Shown: positions 49,181-58,166 of the stretch, piece after piece
How positions within the stretch are numbered: position 1 is the first letter of the stretch
Layout of the letters: every line of letters starts with the position of its first letter
Assembly (NCBI RefSeq): GCF_014174495.1
Contig: NZ_JACJHR010000027.1
Location: 1 to 64,000, forward strand
Direction: 5' to 3'
From: Amycolatopsis echigonensis
GTDB taxonomy: Bacteria > Actinomycetota > Actinomycetes > Mycobacteriales > Pseudonocardiaceae
Length of the DNA stretch: 64,000 bases
Notes under the pieces: generated by a model
What the model saw: the letters and a program-made list of their open reading frames with translations, nothing else
Database searches by the model: none
What the model was told of the DNA's origin: nothing
Made by a program: the position numbers and the translations under genes

Positions 49181-50344
49181 ATGAACCTCGAATTCAACGA
49201 AGACCAGAAGCTGCTGTTCGAGACCGTCGACACGGCGGTCGGCCGCGGCTACCCGGCGGGCGGCCGCGCGGCCGCGACGAGCAGCGAACTCGGCTGGAAC
49301 GACCAGGTCTGGAGCACCCTCGGCGAGCTGGGTCTCGCCGGTCTCCCGATCTCCGCGGACCACGACGGCGCGGGCGCGGGCCCGGTCGAGGTCTACGCGA
49401 CGCTGGAGGCGATGGGCAAGCACGCGGCGGCCGAACCGCTGCTCGACGGCGTGTTCCTGCCGTCGTGGATCATCGCCGAGCTGGGCACCGACGACCAGGT
49501 CAAGGAGCTGCTGCCGGTGCTGGCCGGCGGCGGCACCACCATCGCGGTCGCGCACTCCGAGCCGGGGCGTCCGTGGGGCGTCGCGCCGACGGTGTCGGCA
49601 GCCGGTTCCGCGCTTACCGGCGTGAAGTCGCCGGTGCGCAACGCCGACCAGGCCGACAAGTTCCTGGTCACCGCCGTGGACGAGAACGGCCGCACCGGGG
49701 TGTACCTGGTCGAGGCGACCGCTGAAGGCATCACTCGCGTCGACGGCCGGGCCGCCGACTGGGGCCACACGTCACAGGTCGAATTCGCTGGTACGCCGGC
49801 GGTTCTGCTCGGCACCGCGGACTCTGACGTCGCTGCCGGGTTGCGTCGCGCGTTCTCGCGGGCCCGCGTCGCGGTCACCGGCGAGGCCATCGGCCTGATG
49901 GAAACCGGGCTCGCGATGACCGTCGAATACCTCAAGACGCGCAAGCAGTTCGGTGTTCCGCTGGCGGCGTTCCAGGCGCTCGTGCACCGTGCTGCCGACC
50001 TGTACGCGAAGGTCGAGCTGGCTCGTTCGCTGGCGCTGTGGGCCACCGCGACGGTCGAGGCGTACGACAACGGTGCGTCCACTGTGGACCTTGATGGCGC
50101 GGCTGACGACGCGTTCGTGTTCGTGTGCGACGCGGCGACCGCGACCGCCGAGGAGATCGTCCAGCTGCACGGCGGCATCGGAATGACTTACGAATCAGAG
50201 GTCGCGCACCACGCGGCGCGCCTCATCGCCATTACGGAGAGTTACGGCGGAGTGAGCGCGGCCCGTCGCCGCGCGCTAGCGTCGGACGCGTTGCTGACGC
50301 CGCCGAGCGCGCTGCTCAACAACGCGGACGCGGTCACCGCCTGA
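49181..50344 (+). CDS. Acyl-CoA dehydrogenase, second subunit of a likely pair
   Basis: A 387-residue dehydrogenase-fold protein, more diverged than the preceding one. It keeps the C-terminal V-Q-L-H-G-G-I-G-M-T-Y-E-S-E segment, while the FAD-loop motif of the first subunit (E-P-E-A-G-S-D) is reduced to H-S-E-P-G-R-P. Two adjacent unequal dehydrogenases of this type form alpha2-beta2 enzymes in cholesterol catabolism (ChsE-like). The gene begins 13 bases after its partner, with GGGACGG between. A TCCACTGTGGA word lies inside at 50078-50088. Confidence 0.88.
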   Translation: MNLEFNEDQKLLFETVDTAVGRGYPAGGRAAATSSELGWNDQVWSTLGELGLAGLPISADHDGAGAGPVEVYATLEAMGKHAAAEPLLDGVFLPSWIIAELGTDDQVKELLPVLAGGGTTIAVAHSEPGRPWGVAPTVSAAGSALTGVKSPVRNADQADKFLVTAVDENGRTGVYLVEATAEGITRVDGRAADWGHTSQVEFAGTPAVLLGTADSDVAAGLRRAFSRARVAVTGEAIGLMETGLAMTVEYLKTRKQFGVPLAAFQALVHRAADLYAKVELARSLALWATATVEAYDNGASTVDLDGAADDAFVFVCDAATATAEEIVQLHGGIGMTYESEVAHHAARLIAITESYGGVSAARRRALASDALLTPPSALLNNADAVTA

Positions 50345-50358
50345 GAAAGGAGCGCGTC

Positions 50359-51216
50359 ATGCCGGTCGTCGCGATCGTCGGCGCTGGGGTCATCGGAGTG
50401 TCGTGGGCTCGGCTGTTCGCCGAGGCGGGCTGGACGGTGCGGGTCACCGATCCGCGTCCGGACCTGCGGGACATCGTCTCCCGGGAACTCGCCGGGCTAC
50501 CCGTCACGGCAGTCGCGGACCTCGCGGAAGCCGCTGCCGGGGCCGACTTCGTCCAGGAGTCGGGTCCGGAGCGGATCGAGCTGAAGCGGGAAATGTTCGC
50601 GACGCTCGCCGCCGCCACGCGCGACGACGCAGTGCTGGCTTCCTCCTCGTCGTCGCTGTTGCCCTCGGTGATCGCCGAGGGCAACGCGGCGGCCTCGCGG
50701 ATCGTGGTCGGGCACCCGTTCAACCCGCCCGAGCTGATGCCGCTGGTCGAGGTGGTGCCCGGGGTATCGACCTCCGAGGAGACCGTGAAGAAGGCCGTCG
50801 AGGTCTACCGCGGGCTGGGGAAGAAGCCGATCACGCTGAAGAAGGAAGTGCCCGGCTTCGTCGGGAACCGGCTGCAGAAGGTCTTCAACGACCAGGCGAT
50901 GTACCTCGTGCAGCAGGGTGTCGTGTCCGCGGCGGACCTGGACGAGCTGGTCAAGGCGTCGCTCGGGCCGCGGTGGGCGACCATCGGGCCGTTCGAGAGC
51001 ATGCACCTCGGCGGCGGGCCGGACGGGATCCGGCACCTGGTGAGCCACGTCGGTTCGCAGATGAAGTTCGAGATCGGCCGTCCGGACCGGGAACACCTCG
51101 ATGCGGTGATCGACGAGGTCGAGCAGACCTACGGCGCCGCGGACACTTACGCCGCGCGGGTCGAGGCGCGCGACAGCCGCACCCGCGCACTGCTGGACGC
51201 GCTGGAGAAGGAATGA
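50359..51216 (+). CDS. 3-hydroxyacyl-CoA dehydrogenase
   Basis: A 285-residue NAD-dependent dehydrogenase. Rossmann glycines I-V-G-A-G-V-I-G near residues 5-12; S-S-S-S-S-L-L-P near 93 and G-H-P-F-N-P-P near 114-120 (His of the catalytic dyad); K-E-V-P-G-F-V-G-N-R-L-Q near 158-169. It carries out the second oxidation of the beta-oxidation cycle. It is shorter than typical two-domain enzymes but similar to carnitine 3-dehydrogenase and lambda-crystallin-type proteins. ATG 50359 follows GAAAGGAG. A hydratase for the step between is not in this operon. Confidence 0.9.
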   Translation: MPVVAIVGAGVIGVSWARLFAEAGWTVRVTDPRPDLRDIVSRELAGLPVTAVADLAEAAAGADFVQESGPERIELKREMFATLAAATRDDAVLASSSSSLLPSVIAEGNAAASRIVVGHPFNPPELMPLVEVVPGVSTSEETVKKAVEVYRGLGKKPITLKKEVPGFVGNRLQKVFNDQAMYLVQQGVVSAADLDELVKASLGPRWATIGPFESMHLGGGPDGIRHLVSHVGSQMKFEIGRPDREHLDAVIDEVEQTYGAADTYAARVEARDSRTRALLDALEKE

Positions 51217-52694
51217 GCCTCACCGAACACCTCGAGGCCGCGCTCGCCAAGCCAGCCACCACCGACGGCTACGATCTGCACCAGCCCCTGGCCGATTTGC
51301 TCGGCTCGGTCGGGCTGCAAGAGTCCGACGCCGGCGGCCGGATCGAGTTCACCGGAGCCGACCCGGTGCTGCCGGGCGCGTTGCGGCTAGCCGGGGCGAC
51401 GTCAATCGCGCTGGCGGCGAAATCCGTTGCGGTGGCGAAGATCTGGCAGCTGCGCGGTGGACGCGGACAGGACATCTCGATGGACCTGCGGACCGCGCCG
51501 CACCGGCTGTGCCCGTTCTACGACCGGAAATGGGAACTGCTCGACGGCTACCCGCAAGGCGACCCGGCACGCGTCGATCCCGCGTTCGGCACGGATCGCT
51601 TCTACTCCACCGCGGACGGCCGCTGGGTGCACCCGATCAGCCCGTATCCGAAGCTGCGCAACGACGCGGCCGCGCTGCTGGGCGTTCCCGAGCGGGATGC
51701 CTTGGTGCGGCAAGCGATCTCGCAGTGGAATTCGTTCGAGCTGGAGGACGCCGCCGAGGCCGCGGGCGTCATCATGCCGGTGGTGCGGACGACCGAAGAG
51801 CTGATGGCCACCGAGCAGTACCAGTCGGTGCTGTCGACGATGCCGCCGGTGATCGTCGAGCGGATCGGTGACAGCCCGCCGGAACCGTTGCCTCCCAACC
51901 CTTCCACGCCACTCGAAGGGGTCCGTGCCCTCGGCCGGGCGCACATCATCGCGGGCGCTGGCTGCGGCCGCGCCTTGGCGCTGCACGGCGCGGACGTGCT
52001 GAACGTGTGGGATCCGGGCGAATACGAACTGCCGGTGCTGTACGCGACGTCCAATGTGGGCGTCCGCTCCACACGGCTCGACTTCCGTCGTCCTGAGGAC
52101 CAGGAGCGGATGCACGGGTTGCTGACCGGCGCGGACATCTTCTACGCCAACCGCCGCCCCGGATACCTCGCGCGGCACGGTCTTGACGCGGAAACCGCCG
52201 CCGAGATCCGTCCCGGCATCATCCACGCCGAGGTGACGCTCAACGGCGCCACTGGCCCGTGGTCCGGCCGCGTCGGCTTCGACCAGACGGCTGGCTGCCT
52301 GTCCGGCGTCATGCTGCTCGAAGGCGAGGGCGGGGTCCCGTCGCTGCCCGCGGTGCCGGTGGTGAACGACTACATCACCTCCTGGTTCCTGCAACTGGGA
52401 ATCCTGCGCGCCCTCATGCTCCGCGCCGAATGGGGCGGTTCCTATCGGGTGCAGGTTTCGCTCACGCGCGTTGCCTTGTGGTTGCTGAGCCTGGGAATCT
52501 TCGACAAGGGCTACGCCGCGGAGGTCGCGGGTGTTGCTCCCGGGCACGAATACTTCGATCCCGAGACGTTCACCGCGGACACTCCGCTTGGCCGCTACCG
52601 CGGGGTCACCGAGCAAATCCGGATGTCGGAAACTTCGGGCTATTACACGAATCCGTTGATCCCCAGGGGATCACACCGTCCAGAGTGGAGGTGA
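51213..52694 (+). CDS. Long CaiB/BaiF-like CoA transferase
   Basis: A 493-residue class III CoA-transferase-fold protein, about 90 residues longer than usual. The catalytic-aspartate region appears late (G-F-D-Q-T-A-G-C-L-S-G near 354-363) and the order of the domain halves looks permuted: the R-G-G-R-G-Q-D-I-S segment, usually in the middle, is near residue 85, and H-G-A-D-V-L-N-V-W-D, usually N-terminal, is near 258-267. ATG 51213 overlaps the hydroxyacyl-CoA dehydrogenase stop (ATGA). It could activate the substrate or recycle CoA from the product. Confidence 0.85.
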   Translation: MSLTEHLEAALAKPATTDGYDLHQPLADLLGSVGLQESDAGGRIEFTGADPVLPGALRLAGATSIALAAKSVAVAKIWQLRGGRGQDISMDLRTAPHRLCPFYDRKWELLDGYPQGDPARVDPAFGTDRFYSTADGRWVHPISPYPKLRNDAAALLGVPERDALVRQAISQWNSFELEDAAEAAGVIMPVVRTTEELMATEQYQSVLSTMPPVIVERIGDSPPEPLPPNPSTPLEGVRALGRAHIIAGAGCGRALALHGADVLNVWDPGEYELPVLYATSNVGVRSTRLDFRRPEDQERMHGLLTGADIFYANRRPGYLARHGLDAETAAEIRPGIIHAEVTLNGATGPWSGRVGFDQTAGCLSGVMLLEGEGGVPSLPAVPVVNDYITSWFLQLGILRALMLRAEWGGSYRVQVSLTRVALWLLSLGIFDKGYAAEVAGVAPGHEYFDPETFTADTPLGRYRGVTEQIRMSETSGYYTNPLIPRGSHRPEWR

Positions 52695-52696
52695 CA

Positions 52697-53575
52697 GTGT
52701 TCAGCGAGCTGGTGGTGCTGGGCATTCGCACCGGGACGATTTACCGGGTCGGGCTTCCCGACGGGCAGGTTACCCCGCTGTACAAAGAGGCTGGCGTTTC
52801 GCCGGATGGCGTCGTCGTCGACGGTGACACTGTTTATTGGACCACCATGGGCATGCCCTCGCGCGACCCCTCGGTGCCGGGCGAGGCTGGCCTCGACTAC
52901 TCGGCACGCAACGGCGGCCTGCACGCGGTTTCGTTTGACGGCACCGGTGCGCGCGATGTGGTCCCGAATGGAACGTTGACGACTGGGAAGCAGTTGGCCT
53001 TCAACGGTTCTCTGTATTGGGGGGACCGGGAGGGCTGCCGGATCACGCGGGTGCGTGCGGATGGCACTGAGCTCACGGACCTGATCGTGAACGAGCCGGA
53101 CGACAGCGGGATGCGGGAATGCGTTGGTGTCACGGTGGACGCTACGCATCTGTACTGGACACAGAAGGGTCCGGCCAAGGGCGGCCTCGGCCGGATTTTC
53201 CGTGCTGGCTTGGAGATTCCGGCTGGCGAGACAGCTCGCGATCGGTCTGACGTCGAGACCCTGTGGGATCACCTGCCGGAGCCGATCGACCTGGAAATCC
53301 ACGGTGGGTATCTGTATTGGACTGATCGAGGTGCCGCTCCGAAGGGCAACACGCTGAACCGTGCGCCGATCCCGGGTCCGGGGGAGAAGGGTGCCGAGCC
53401 GGAGATCCTGGCGAGCGGGTTCGCCGAGGCGATCGGCCTGGCGGTGGACGACGAGGTCGCTTACGTGTCCGACCTCGGCGGCCGGATCACCGCGGTGCCG
53501 TTGGTCGGTGGCGAGTCGCGGGTGGTGGTGGACATGGGCGAGCTGCTGTCCGGGATCGCGGGGATTCAGCGTTAG
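52697..53575 (+). CDS. YWTD-type beta-propeller protein
   Basis: A 292-residue protein with repeated strand signatures: D-G-D-T-V-Y-W-T near residue 42-49, F-N-G-S-L-Y-W-G-D near 100, D-A-T-H-L-Y-W-T near 152, H-G-G-Y-L-Y-W-T-D near 200 and D-D-E-V-A-Y-V-S-D near 255. These are LDL-receptor-like (YWTD) or SMP-30-like propeller blades, about five to six. No signal peptide, so cytosolic. GTG 52697 has GGAGG 5 bases before it; GTG 52691, overlapping the transferase stop, is an alternative. A lactonase or ligand-binding role within the beta-oxidation operon is possible; unknown. Confidence 0.82.
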   Translation: MFSELVVLGIRTGTIYRVGLPDGQVTPLYKEAGVSPDGVVVDGDTVYWTTMGMPSRDPSVPGEAGLDYSARNGGLHAVSFDGTGARDVVPNGTLTTGKQLAFNGSLYWGDREGCRITRVRADGTELTDLIVNEPDDSGMRECVGVTVDATHLYWTQKGPAKGGLGRIFRAGLEIPAGETARDRSDVETLWDHLPEPIDLEIHGGYLYWTDRGAAPKGNTLNRAPIPGPGEKGAEPEILASGFAEAIGLAVDDEVAYVSDLGGRITAVPLVGGESRVVVDMGELLSGIAGIQR

Positions 53576-53712
53576 TCTCTGGGCTGGTGGACGAACACCG
53601 ACAGTCGTGGGGGGGTGGCCGAGGTTCTGATCGTCCACAGTGGAACGTGGCTCTGCCAAGTCTATACTGGGAAGACGGCTCGATGTTGCTGCCCCCCGAG
53701 AACTGACGGTTT

Positions 53713-54312
53713 TCAGTCCGCCGCGATCCCGCGCAAAATCATCTCCACCATCTTCAGCAAATGCTCCTGCAGATCGAACGGCGCGGCCTCGCTCTCGATC
53801 CACGAGCTGAGCGTCCCGAAGTAGCCCGTAGCAAGCAATAACCCGGCCTGCGCCGGATCAACGTCCGCGCGGATCTCGCCGGCCTCCTGTGCCCGGGCGA
53901 CGAATGTGGCGAACTCGCGCGCCAGTTCCGGATTGCCGAAGACGTTGGTGGAGTGGATCGCCGCGCCCATGCAGGCGATGGTTTCCGCTCGGGAGTCGAG
54001 GCTGTTGCGCGCCAATTCGGTCAGGTACCGGTTCAGCACCTCGCGCAGCGGCCGGTCCTCCAGATGTTCGGCGCGCACCGCGGTCATCGCGCGTTCCCGC
54101 CGGCGCAGGCTCCACTCGTCCAGGAAGGCCGTCTTGCGCTGGAAGTGGTTGAAGACGGTGGCGCGCGCGGTGTCGGCTCGTTCGGCGATGTCCTCCATCG
54201 TGGTGTTCTCGTAGCCGCGTTCCACGAACAGCTCCACGGCCGCCTGGAACAGCCGGTCCCGGCGTTCGTGTCGCTGCCTGGTCCGCCGATCGCTCGTCGC
54301 TTCTGCCGTCAT
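53713..54312 (-). CDS. TetR-family regulator facing FAH-MBL operon
   Basis: A 199-residue regulator with a basic tail (T-S-D-R-R-T-R-Q-R-H-E-R-R-D-R) before the HTH at about residues 20-65 (F-V-E-R-G-Y-E-N-T-T-M-E-D-I-A, then T-A-R-A-T-V-F-N-H-F-Q-R-K). It is divergent from the FAH-family gene over 120 bases. The perfect palindrome at 54389-54404 in that gap is the natural operator. The recognition helix A-R-A-T-V-F-N-H-F is of the AcrR-like type. Confidence 0.9.
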   Translation of the reverse strand: MTAEATSDRRTRQRHERRDRLFQAAVELFVERGYENTTMEDIAERADTARATVFNHFQRKTAFLDEWSLRRRERAMTAVRAEHLEDRPLREVLNRYLTELARNSLDSRAETIACMGAAIHSTNVFGNPELAREFATFVARAQEAGEIRADVDPAQAGLLLATGYFGTLSSWIESEAAPFDLQEHLLKMVEMILRGIAAD

Positions 54313-54388
54313 GCCTCGCAGTCAACCATCATTTCTTCCCGGTGCCCGCTGAACGGCGCCCTTGACGCTGCCGCCGCCGCGGCTTAGC

Positions 54389-54404
54389 TTGGACTCAAGT
54401 CCAA
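54389..54404. promoter_or_regulatory. Candidate TetR operator of FAH-MBL operon
   Basis: TTGGACT-CA-AGTCCAA, perfect 7-bp arms, 29 bases upstream of the FAH start, followed by the AT-rich AAATTATACT that likely holds the -10 element (TATACT at 54408-54413). A repressor here would block the promoter. Confidence 0.7.
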
Positions 54405-54432
54405 AATTATACTCCAGTTCAAGGAGGCGGCG

Positions 54433-55425
54433 ATGCGGCTGGTCACCTATGAATCCGCGGGCACGGCCCGGCTCGGGGTGCTGCACGGCGATGCCGTCGT
54501 GGATCCGGCGCGGGTCCTGAGGGCTTCGCGGCAAGGGGAAACCGAGGTACCGGCCGAGATGGTCGCCTTCTTCGAGGGCGGTGCCGAGGCGCGCGGCAGG
54601 GCTGAACAGGCGCTTCTGCTCGCAGACACCGCGGCCGAAAGAGGCGACTCCCTCATCGACGACGGTCATCCGGCAGTGCTTCCGCGAGACGAGGTCCGGC
54701 TGCTCGCCCCGGTGCCGAGGCCGCGGCGGATCCGCGACTATCTGACCTACACCCAGCACGCCAAAGGCTCCGGCCTCGCCGTTCCGCCCGCCTTCGCGGC
54801 GATGCCGATCTGCTACCAGTGCAACGTCGAGACGGTCATCGGCCCGGACGAGCCCCTGCTGTGGCCGTCCTACACCGCGCAGCTCGACTTCGAACTCGAA
54901 CTCGGCTTCTTCACCTCCGGCGGCGGCAAAAACCTGACCCCGGCCGAGGCCGCCGGGCGCATCGCCGGGGTCACGATTTTCAACGACGTCAGCGCGCGCG
55001 ACATCCAGATGTTCGAAATGAGCATGACCATCGGTCCGTCCAAAGGAAAACACTTCTGCACCGCGATGGGTCCGTGCGTGCTCACCATGGACGAGGTCGA
55101 CGAATGGGCGGTCCAGATGACGGCGTCAGTCAACGGCGACGTCTGGGCGTCCGGATCCACAAAGGACCGGCAGTTCTCCTTCGCCGAGGTGCTCGCCTGG
55201 GCTTCGCTGGACGAAGACGTGTACCCAGGCGAGTTTTTCGGGCTCGGCACGGTCGGCGGCGGATGCGGGCTGGAGCTGGACCGCTGGCTCCAGCCGGGCG
55301 ACGTGGTGGAACTCGCCGCGTCAGGCGTCGGGGTGCTGCGAAACCCGGTGGGGCAACGGCAGATCGCGCCGGACGGCGCGGGATTGGCTTCGTATCAAGG
55401 TGCACCCGAGGTGCACGTCTCTTAG
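54433..55425 (+). CDS. Fumarylacetoacetate hydrolase-family protein
   Basis: A 330-residue FAH-superfamily enzyme. The metal-binding acids are in L-D-F-E-L-E-L-G-F near residues 151-159 (E-x-E) and F-N-D-V-S-A-R-D near 184-191; G-P-S-K-G-K-H-F near 201-208 and G-T-V-G-G-G-C-G-L-E-L near 274 complete the signature. Members hydrolyse or decarboxylate fumarylpyruvates, oxaloacetate or related diketo acids at the end of aromatic pathways. ATG 54433 follows AAGGAGG. First gene of a two-gene operon with the MBL hydrolase. Confidence 0.9.
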   Translation: MRLVTYESAGTARLGVLHGDAVVDPARVLRASRQGETEVPAEMVAFFEGGAEARGRAEQALLLADTAAERGDSLIDDGHPAVLPRDEVRLLAPVPRPRRIRDYLTYTQHAKGSGLAVPPAFAAMPICYQCNVETVIGPDEPLLWPSYTAQLDFELELGFFTSGGGKNLTPAEAAGRIAGVTIFNDVSARDIQMFEMSMTIGPSKGKHFCTAMGPCVLTMDEVDEWAVQMTASVNGDVWASGSTKDRQFSFAEVLAWASLDEDVYPGEFFGLGTVGGGCGLELDRWLQPGDVVELAASGVGVLRNPVGQRQIAPDGAGLASYQGAPEVHVS

Positions 55426-55434
55426 GAGGTAGGT

Positions 55435-56385
55435 ATGCCGCGCACGCCCAAAGACGTTCCCTACACCAAAGGGCACCACCGGCTCACCGAACACTGCTCG
55501 GCCTGGCTGGTCCCGGACGGCACGTGGGGCTGGAGCAACGCCGGACTGATCGCCGGCACCGGAGAATCCCTCCTGGTCGACACGCTCTTCGACGTGCCGA
55601 TGACGCGGGAAATGCTCGGTGGCCTCCGAGACACCACAGTAGACAGTCCAATCAAGACAGTCGTGAACACCCACGCGAACGGAGACCACTGGTTCGGCAA
55701 CGAACTGGTCGCCGACGCTTCCATCATCGCCTCCGAAGCCACCGCGGAAGAGATGCGCACCAACGGCCCCGACCTCATGCGCGGGCTGGTGCGTCAGGAA
55801 GGTCCGGTAGGCCGCTTCGCCCAGCACATCCTCCACCCGTTCGACTTCGACTCCATCACCGCGACGCCGGCGAACCGGACGTTCGCCGAACAGCTGAAGC
55901 TCGACATCGGTGGCGTAGCAGTGGAAATCCGCTGCCTCGGCCCCGCGCACACCGAAGGCGACAGCGTCGTGCTGGTCCCCGACGAAGGCGTGCTGTACGC
56001 AGGCGACCTGCTGTTCATCGGAGGCACCCCGATTACCTGGGCGGGCCCGGTGTCGAACTGGATCGCCGCCTGCGACGCGATGCTGGCGATGGACGCCGAC
56101 TTCGTCGTTCCCGGCCACGGTCCGGTCACCGACGCTGACGGCATCCGCTCGGTTCTCGACTACCTGCAGTGGGTGCAAGCCGAGGCCGCCGACCGGCATC
56201 GCCGGGGAATGACGTCGGAGGAGGCGATGCGGGACATCTCGCTGGGCCGGTTCGCGGACCTCGACGAACGCGGCCGCCTCGCGCAGAACGTGCTTGCGGT
56301 GTACTACGAACTCGACCCGGAGATGGAGCGCGTGGACACCCGGGAGGTCTTCCGCCGCATCGCGGAACTGGAAGGGTTCGCGTGA
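55435..56385 (+). CDS. Metallo-beta-lactamase-fold hydrolase
   Basis: A 316-residue MBL-fold protein. The metal site reads T-H-A-N-G-D-H-W at 79-86, where Asn82 replaces the second His of the usual H-x-H-x-D-H; further ligands are G-P-A-H-T-E-G-D near 174-181, Y-A-G-D-L-L-F near 193 and P-G-H-G near 225. With one His missing it probably binds fewer or differently held metals, a known variant in this subfamily. It starts 10 bases after the FAH-family stop with AGGAGG and shares its regulation. It may open a lactone or thioester in the same pathway. Confidence 0.9.
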   Translation: MPRTPKDVPYTKGHHRLTEHCSAWLVPDGTWGWSNAGLIAGTGESLLVDTLFDVPMTREMLGGLRDTTVDSPIKTVVNTHANGDHWFGNELVADASIIASEATAEEMRTNGPDLMRGLVRQEGPVGRFAQHILHPFDFDSITATPANRTFAEQLKLDIGGVAVEIRCLGPAHTEGDSVVLVPDEGVLYAGDLLFIGGTPITWAGPVSNWIAACDAMLAMDADFVVPGHGPVTDADGIRSVLDYLQWVQAEAADRHRRGMTSEEAMRDISLGRFADLDERGRLAQNVLAVYYELDPEMERVDTREVFRRIAELEGFA

Positions 56386-56389
56386 GCCG

Positions 56390-56821
56390 CTAACCCGCCA
56401 CAGTCAGGATCCCGAGCGCCAGCAACACGAGCACCTTCACGGTTTCCGCGGCGAGGTAAACGAAATGCGCCCGGGAACGCGGCAACTCCGTGCCTTCCGG
56501 AGCGGCGAGGACGCGGTCCGTCCGCCGGTTCAACGCCGGGCGGACCGCCCCCAGTTGCACGATCAGCACTGCTGCCGCCACCGCTGCCAGCACCGTCACC
56601 GCGGTGCTCGGCCGCCCGACCACGACGGTGACCACTACCCCGATCGCGAGCAGGATTTCGGCGATGTTCAAGGCCCGGAACACGATCCGGCCGATGCCGA
56701 GGCCGATCGGGATGGTGACGCCCGGCGCGCGAAACTTCAGCGGGGCTTCCAGGAACGAGATGGCGAACACCATCCCGAACCAGACGAACGTGAAGGCGCC
56801 AATCAGAGCGATCTCGTGCAC
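56390..56821 (-). CDS. Four-helix membrane protein (TMEM205/DUF4149-like pattern)
   Basis: A 143-residue protein with four hydrophobic segments at about residues 3-24, 43-66, 73-92 and 120-141. The first helix ends F-L-E-A-P-L-K-F-R-A-P, a pattern like the E/S-A-P-x-x-F of TMEM205/DUF4149 proteins; the match is by eye and weak. Function unknown. Leftward, its stop is four bases from the MBL stop (convergent). Confidence 0.65.
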   Translation of the reverse strand: MHEIALIGAFTFVWFGMVFAISFLEAPLKFRAPGVTIPIGLGIGRIVFRALNIAEILLAIGVVVTVVVGRPSTAVTVLAAVAAAVLIVQLGAVRPALNRRTDRVLAAPEGTELPRSRAHFVYLAAETVKVLVLLALGILTVAG

Positions 56822-56866
56822 AGCGCGGAAAACCTCGATTCCGGTATTCGATCCGCCGCTGCCAGG

Positions 56867-58054
56867 CTACTCCCGCTGCCAGGTCACCGGCAGCCGCACC
56901 GGACCGTAGATCGACGCGTCGTGCGGCAGCTCCACTTCAGCGAACGGAACCGCGAGCCGCAGGTCCGGGAACCGCGCGAACAGCCGGAACAACGCGATCC
57001 GCATCTCGACCCTCGCCAGCTGCTGCCCGAGGCACTGGTGCACGCCGTGGCCGAAACCGAGCTGCCCGCTCGCCTTGCGCGTGACGTCCAGCACGTCCGG
57101 GTCCGGGAATCTCTCCGGATCCCGGTTGGCGACCGGCAGCGACATGACGATCGGGTCGCCCGCCTTGATCGGCACGCCGCCGAGCTCGACGTCCTCGAGC
57201 GCGGTGCGGATCGGTCCGATGTGGATCACGCTGAGATAGCGCATGAGTTCCTCGACCGTGCCCGCGGTGAGCTCCGGGTCGGATTTGAACTTCGCCAGCT
57301 GCTCCGGGTTCTCCAGCAGCGCCAGCGTGCCGAGCGCGATCATGTTGCGCGTCGTCTCGAATCCGGCGACCAGCAGCATCATGCCGATGTTGGCGAGTTC
57401 CTCGTCGGTCAGCTCGCCGCCGCGGACCAGATCGGACAGCAGATCGTCGCCCGGGTTCGACCGCTTCTCCTTGATCTGCCCGGCGATGAACGCGACGACC
57501 CCCTGCGTGGCGTTGATCCGCTCGGCGATCGGAACGTCCTTGGAGAACATGGTGGTGGTGTAGCCGTCGAACTCGGCGCGGCGTTCGTAGGGAGCGCCGA
57601 GCAGTTCGCAGATCACCAGCGACGGCACCGGTCGCGCAAACGCTTCCACCAGGTCGACCGGACCGCCCGCCGCGGCCATCGCGTCGAGGTGGTCGTCGAC
57701 GATCTCCGCGACCCGGTCCTCCAGCGTGTGCATCCGGTGCACGGTGAACGCCCCGGTCAGCAGCTTGCGGTAGCGGTGGTGATCCGGGTCGTCCATCCCG
57801 CTGAACACCCCCGGATCAGCCGGTTTCGGCGGCGGCAGCGGACCGAAGTCGAGCGGAATCTTCGTCAGTTCCGCTCGCGCGGACATCCGCTCGTCCGAGA
57901 GGACTGCCCGCACCTCCTGGTATCCGGTGACGAGCCAGCCCTGCGTGCCGTCCGGATACGTCATCGGCTCGACCGGAGCCGGTGTGCGCTGGGCCGGCAC
58001 CGGATCGAACGGACACGCGCCCCTTTCGAGCGGGAGTCCTGCCTGACGGGTCAT
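56867..58054 (-). CDS. Cytochrome P450 (CYP105/107-like)
   Basis: A 395-residue soluble bacterial P450. I-helix A-G-F-E-T-T at 230-235, K-helix E-E-L-M-R at 268-272, and heme loop F-G-H-G-V-H-Q-C-L-G at 334-343 with Cys341. All key residues are canonical, unlike the short P450 at 35.1 kb. It would hydroxylate or epoxidise a small molecule using ferredoxin; no ferredoxin gene is adjacent. ATG 58054 has GGAG 6 bases before it. It is divergent from the ABM-domain gene across a gap rich in palindromic operators, so it is tightly inducible. Confidence 0.93.
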   Translation of the reverse strand: MTRQAGLPLERGACPFDPVPAQRTPAPVEPMTYPDGTQGWLVTGYQEVRAVLSDERMSARAELTKIPLDFGPLPPPKPADPGVFSGMDDPDHHRYRKLLTGAFTVHRMHTLEDRVAEIVDDHLDAMAAAGGPVDLVEAFARPVPSLVICELLGAPYERRAEFDGYTTTMFSKDVPIAERINATQGVVAFIAGQIKEKRSNPGDDLLSDLVRGGELTDEELANIGMMLLVAGFETTRNMIALGTLALLENPEQLAKFKSDPELTAGTVEELMRYLSVIHIGPIRTALEDVELGGVPIKAGDPIVMSLPVANRDPERFPDPDVLDVTRKASGQLGFGHGVHQCLGQQLARVEMRIALFRLFARFPDLRLAVPFAEVELPHDASIYGPVRLPVTWQRE

Positions 58055-58096
58055 CGTCGCTCCTTCCCCTCTGAATGGTTCAGAAGGTACACAGAA

Positions 58097-58112
58097 TTCA
58101 CAAAGTTGTGAA
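58097..58112. promoter_or_regulatory. Palindromic operator near P450 promoter
   Basis: TTCACAA-AG-TTGTGAA, perfect 7-bp arms, 43 bases upstream of the P450 start and next to another AT-rich stretch. Sequence differs from the two TCTAGC palindromes further right, so a second regulator may bind here. Confidence 0.65.
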
Positions 58113-58166
58113 GAGAATGTCAGAGCTGAACGTGAGGCGGGCGAGGATTCACCGGCTTGGCTTGTT

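Noticed and set aside
46777..49233. 818-codon leftward frame
   Set aside because: Antisense to a CoA transferase and an acyl-CoA dehydrogenase with strong motifs; typical shadow of biased codons.
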